A stretch of 64,000 bases of DNA from contig CATOTS010000019.1 in NCBI GenBank assembly GCA_951813625.1, forward strand, positions 62,001-126,000. Reading direction: 5' to 3'. The DNA comes from an uncultured Caldilineaceae bacterium (GTDB lineage: Bacteria > Chloroflexota > Anaerolineae > Caldilineales > Caldilineaceae). Shown one piece after another: positions 61,610-64,000 of the stretch. Numbering within the stretch: position 1 is the stretch's first letter; each line of letters begins with the position of its first letter. The translations under genes and the position numbers were made by a program. The notes beneath the pieces are model-generated. The model had not been told where the DNA came from, did no database searches, and saw nothing but the letters and a program-made list of their open reading frames with translations.

Positions 61610-64000
61610 ATGAAGAACACGCAAGAGTCATTCTACTCCCGATTACAGTCGGTTAAGCTGTCGGCCGGGGTTGGCCGCTTGTGGGTCGCGGCGCTGGTTG
61701 CAATTCTGGTGTTGGCCAGCTGTTCCGACGGGGATCCCCAAGAGGCGGAGGGAGCCCTGGAGAATCTGCCCTTCGGCCTCAACGGGCTTGAAGCTCCGCC
61801 AATGGATGAGCTCGTTGCCTGGCGATTGGGCCCGCGGCCGAACGGCTCGATCAAGACGGTGGTGGAACACTATCTTCAGCAGTATCAACCCGAAGGAAAG
61901 CTTCCCAAACTCTTCGAAACCACGCGCCTCTACGATCGAAACGGGGTCCTCTTGGCCGAGTTCTACGAAGAGGGCCGCCGCACTTGGGTCACACTGGACC
62001 AGATGTCGCCGGCGCTGGTCTCTGCAACCGTCGCAACCGAGGACGCCTCGTTCTTCACCAATAGGGGCGTGGACAGCCGCCGTATCGTCGGCGCGGCGCT
62101 GCAAAACGTGCAGAGCCAGTCGATCGCATCCGGCGCAAGCACGATCACGATGCAGCTCGCCCGTAACCTTTTCCTGGATCCCAGCGAGCGGTTTGAACAG
62201 ACTGTCGATCGCAAGTTGCAGGAAATTGGCCTGGCCTACGACCTTACGATCTTGTTCAGCAAGGAAGAGCTGCTGGAAATCTATCTAAATCTCGTGAACT
62301 ACGGGCATCAGGCCTACGGTCCCGAAGCAGCCGCTCAAGTCTACTTTGGCAAGAGCGCTATCGACCTGAACTGGGCCGAGGCGACCATACTGGCCGGCGT
62401 TCCGCAGCAGCCGGCAGCCTACGACCTCTTCAACAATTTCGACGCCGCCAAGGAGCGGCAACGCGTTGTGCTGGACTTGCTTGTCCGCCACGAAATGCTG
62501 TCGCAGGAGGACGCAGACGCCGTCTTCGAGGAGAAGATCCTGCTGATTGGGTCCTCGCAAAAAAAGGACCTTCTGGCGCCGCACTTCGTGTTTTACGTCG
62601 AAAAGGCGCTTGAAGAGCAGATGGCTGAAGCGCTCGGCATTGAAGTGGGACGTTGGGAGATGCGCCGCTCCGGCATGCACATCATTACGACGCTGGATAT
62701 GCCGATGCAGTGGCTGGCCGAGCTTGAGCTGCGTAAGTGGATCGACAGGGTCGGCGAAGCCTATCGCATGACCAACGGCGCGCTCGTCGCCATCCAACCG
62801 CAAACCGGCGAGCTGCTGGCGATGGTAGGCGGGGTCGATTTTAACGAAGAGGGTGCGGGACAGGTCAACCTCTCAACAAGTCTCCGCCAGCCCGGCAGCT
62901 CCTTCAAGCCAATCCTCTACGCGACTGCGCTCAGCGAGGACATGATCTCTCCGGCGACCGTGATATGGGATACCCCGACCTCCTTTACTGTCGGCATGGG
63001 CCACACCTACGTGCCGCGCAACTACGACCGCAAGTTTCACGGTCCCGTAACCGTCCGCACTGCACTGGCGAATAGCTACAACGTACCGGCCGTGAAGCTG
63101 CTGGCTTCGCTCGGCAACGAACACCTGGTGGCCAAAGCCAAAGAGTTCGGCATCACGAGCTTTACCAGGGAGCCGAACTCGTACGGACTGAGCATTTCGC
63201 TTGGAGCGGCCGAAGTTTCGCTGCTGGAGCTGACGAATGCCTTCCGCACCTTCGCCAATCAGGGACTCTATTCGGAACCCAGGTTCGCGCTCTTCATGGT
63301 GGACGACCTCGGCCGCTACCGCTCGACGCCCGAGGTCGAGCTCAAGAGAATAATCTCGCCCGACGTCGCCTTTCTGGTTGCCGATATTCTCAGCGACAAC
63401 CAGGCCCGCAAGCCGGCCTTCGGCCTGAACAGCTCACTGCATTTGAGCATGCCGGCCGCTGCCAAAACCGGCACGACCACCAACTTCAAGGATAACTGGA
63501 CCGTCGGTTTCACACGCTACCTGGTCGCCGGCGTCTGGACCGGCAACAGCGACGGTCAGACTATGTGGGGAAATAGCGGCGCGGCCGGGGCGGCCCCACT
63601 GTGGCGGAATTTCATGGAGGCGGTAATCGAAGACAAGGGAATGCGCGAGTTGATCGGCGCGCCGGATGACCCCAGCTTGTGGGCCTTCGAGGCGCCGGAT
63701 ACGGTTGTTCAGCTGCCGGACTGCCCGCCCGCCGTGCAATGCCGTGAAGGAGGCGAATTCTTCAGCTCAAGCTGGCTGAGCAAGACGCGCGGCAATGGTC
63801 TGCTGGCCGGTACCGTAGTAACGGCCAGCACTCTCCCCACCCATTTTGCGCGTGCAAACGACTTCGTCGACTATTCTTTTTGTACCTTGGACGGTGAGGC
63901 CGCCGCCAACAGCGGAGGAAGGACGTCCGGCCCGGCGGAAATCCGTTCTCTCCTGCGGCTTTCGAGCATGGTAGGACTCTCCTTCCCGCCCGGTTACAGC
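61610..64000 (+). CDS. Class A penicillin-binding protein, 3'-truncated by window end
   Basis: A bifunctional peptidoglycan glycosyltransferase/transpeptidase; 797 codons are visible and no stop is reached. The N-terminal hydrophobic region ends LVLASC with Cys38, a perfect lipobox, where these enzymes usually keep an uncleaved anchor. The GT51 domain has TEDASFFTNRG (Glu144, with Asn where His is usual) and GASTITMQLARNLF. The transpeptidase domain has the SxxK motif at Ser430 (SSFK), SYN at 489-491 and KTGT at 619-622. A beta-rich part follows. It polymerises and cross-links the cell wall outside the membrane. The ribosome-binding site before ATG 61610 is weak. Confidence 0.93.
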   Translation, partial: MKNTQESFYSRLQSVKLSAGVGRLWVAALVAILVLASCSDGDPQEAEGALENLPFGLNGLEAPPMDELVAWRLGPRPNGSIKTVVEHYLQQYQPEGKLPKLFETTRLYDRNGVLLAEFYEEGRRTWVTLDQMSPALVSATVATEDASFFTNRGVDSRRIVGAALQNVQSQSIASGASTITMQLARNLFLDPSERFEQTVDRKLQEIGLAYDLTILFSKEELLEIYLNLVNYGHQAYGPEAAAQVYFGKSAIDLNWAEATILAGVPQQPAAYDLFNNFDAAKERQRVVLDLLVRHEMLSQEDADAVFEEKILLIGSSQKKDLLAPHFVFYVEKALEEQMAEALGIEVGRWEMRRSGMHIITTLDMPMQWLAELELRKWIDRVGEAYRMTNGALVAIQPQTGELLAMVGGVDFNEEGAGQVNLSTSLRQPGSSFKPILYATALSEDMISPATVIWDTPTSFTVGMGHTYVPRNYDRKFHGPVTVRTALANSYNVPAVKLLASLGNEHLVAKAKEFGITSFTREPNSYGLSISLGAAEVSLLELTNAFRTFANQGLYSEPRFALFMVDDLGRYRSTPEVELKRIISPDVAFLVADILSDNQARKPAFGLNSSLHLSMPAAAKTGTTTNFKDNWTVGFTRYLVAGVWTGNSDGQTMWGNSGAAGAAPLWRNFMEAVIEDKGMRELIGAPDDPSLWAFEAPDTVVQLPDCPPAVQCREGGEFFSSSWLSKTRGNGLLAGTVVTASTLPTHFARANDFVDYSFCTLDGEAAANSGGRTSGPAEIRSLLRLSSMVGLSFPPGYS

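Overview
The window reads as one GC-rich bacterial chromosome segment. The most likely source is a member of the Chloroflexota (Anaerolineae/Caldilineales-like). This is inferred from a Cys-type CcmE, a DnaB/DnaD/DnaC-like primosome set, a long RecQ with an extra C-terminal helix-turn-helix region, many sugar-acid enzymes, and large secreted leucine-rich-repeat (LRR) proteins. No rRNA or other marker is present to prove the assignment.

Layout. (1) 1-11.6 kb is a catabolic island: a 5'-truncated SDR, a cupin and a fatty-acid desaturase, a lactonase and an LLM flavin oxidoreductase, a divergent GH2 glycosidase/zinc dehydrogenase pair, and a galactonate-dehydratase-like enolase-superfamily enzyme with another zinc dehydrogenase. 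Together they fit uptake-independent breakdown of glycosides, sugar acids and lactones. (2) 11.7-17.5 kb holds RecQ, a Gfo/Idh/MocA oxidoreductase, a divergent D-2-hydroxyacid dehydrogenase and a Nudix hydrolase with a structured leader. (3) 17.5-32.7 kb is the most striking part: six same-strand paralogous genes for exported plant-type LRR proteins, built from 13 cassettes, each with a Cys-containing N-cap, 2-19 LRRs and a Cys-containing C-cap. A 1.4 kb gap in their middle contains decayed LRR fragments and short tandem repeats. (4) 32.8-37.2 kb has an ADP-ribosylglycohydrolase-family protein, a solitary Dam-type methylase and a HepT/MntA toxin-antitoxin pair. (5) 37.2-44.7 kb, all on the minus strand, is a cytochrome c maturation locus: CcmE, a dihaem cytochrome, CcmA, CcmB, CcmC, an unlisted-size CcmD, then a CcdA homologue, a TlpA-like thioredoxin, a glutaredoxin-like protein and a DUF2085 protein. 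The CcdA appears circularly permuted. (6) 44.8-50.8 kb has a DUF2007-like protein, an MBL hydrolase, a GT39-like membrane glycosyltransferase, a clan-A glycosidase and an SH3 lipoprotein. (7) 51.5-56.2 kb is a replication block: a loader with two complete DnaC-type ATPase domains, DnaD, DnaB, and a bifunctional-nuclease-family protein. (8) 56.2-64 kb holds repeats and a decayed region, a membrane-anchored unknown, a queuosine-tRNA mannosyltransferase-like protein, a zinc-ribbon cold-shock protein, tRNA-Cys, and a class A penicillin-binding protein cut by the window end.

A hairpin-rich interspersed repeat of about 240-440 bp occurs five times, always at or beside intergenic DNA; one copy supplies the 3' end of the ADP-ribosylglycohydrolase gene. 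The best candidates for undescribed biology are the modular LRR locus, the permuted CcdA, the double-ATPase helicase loader and the interspersed repeat.
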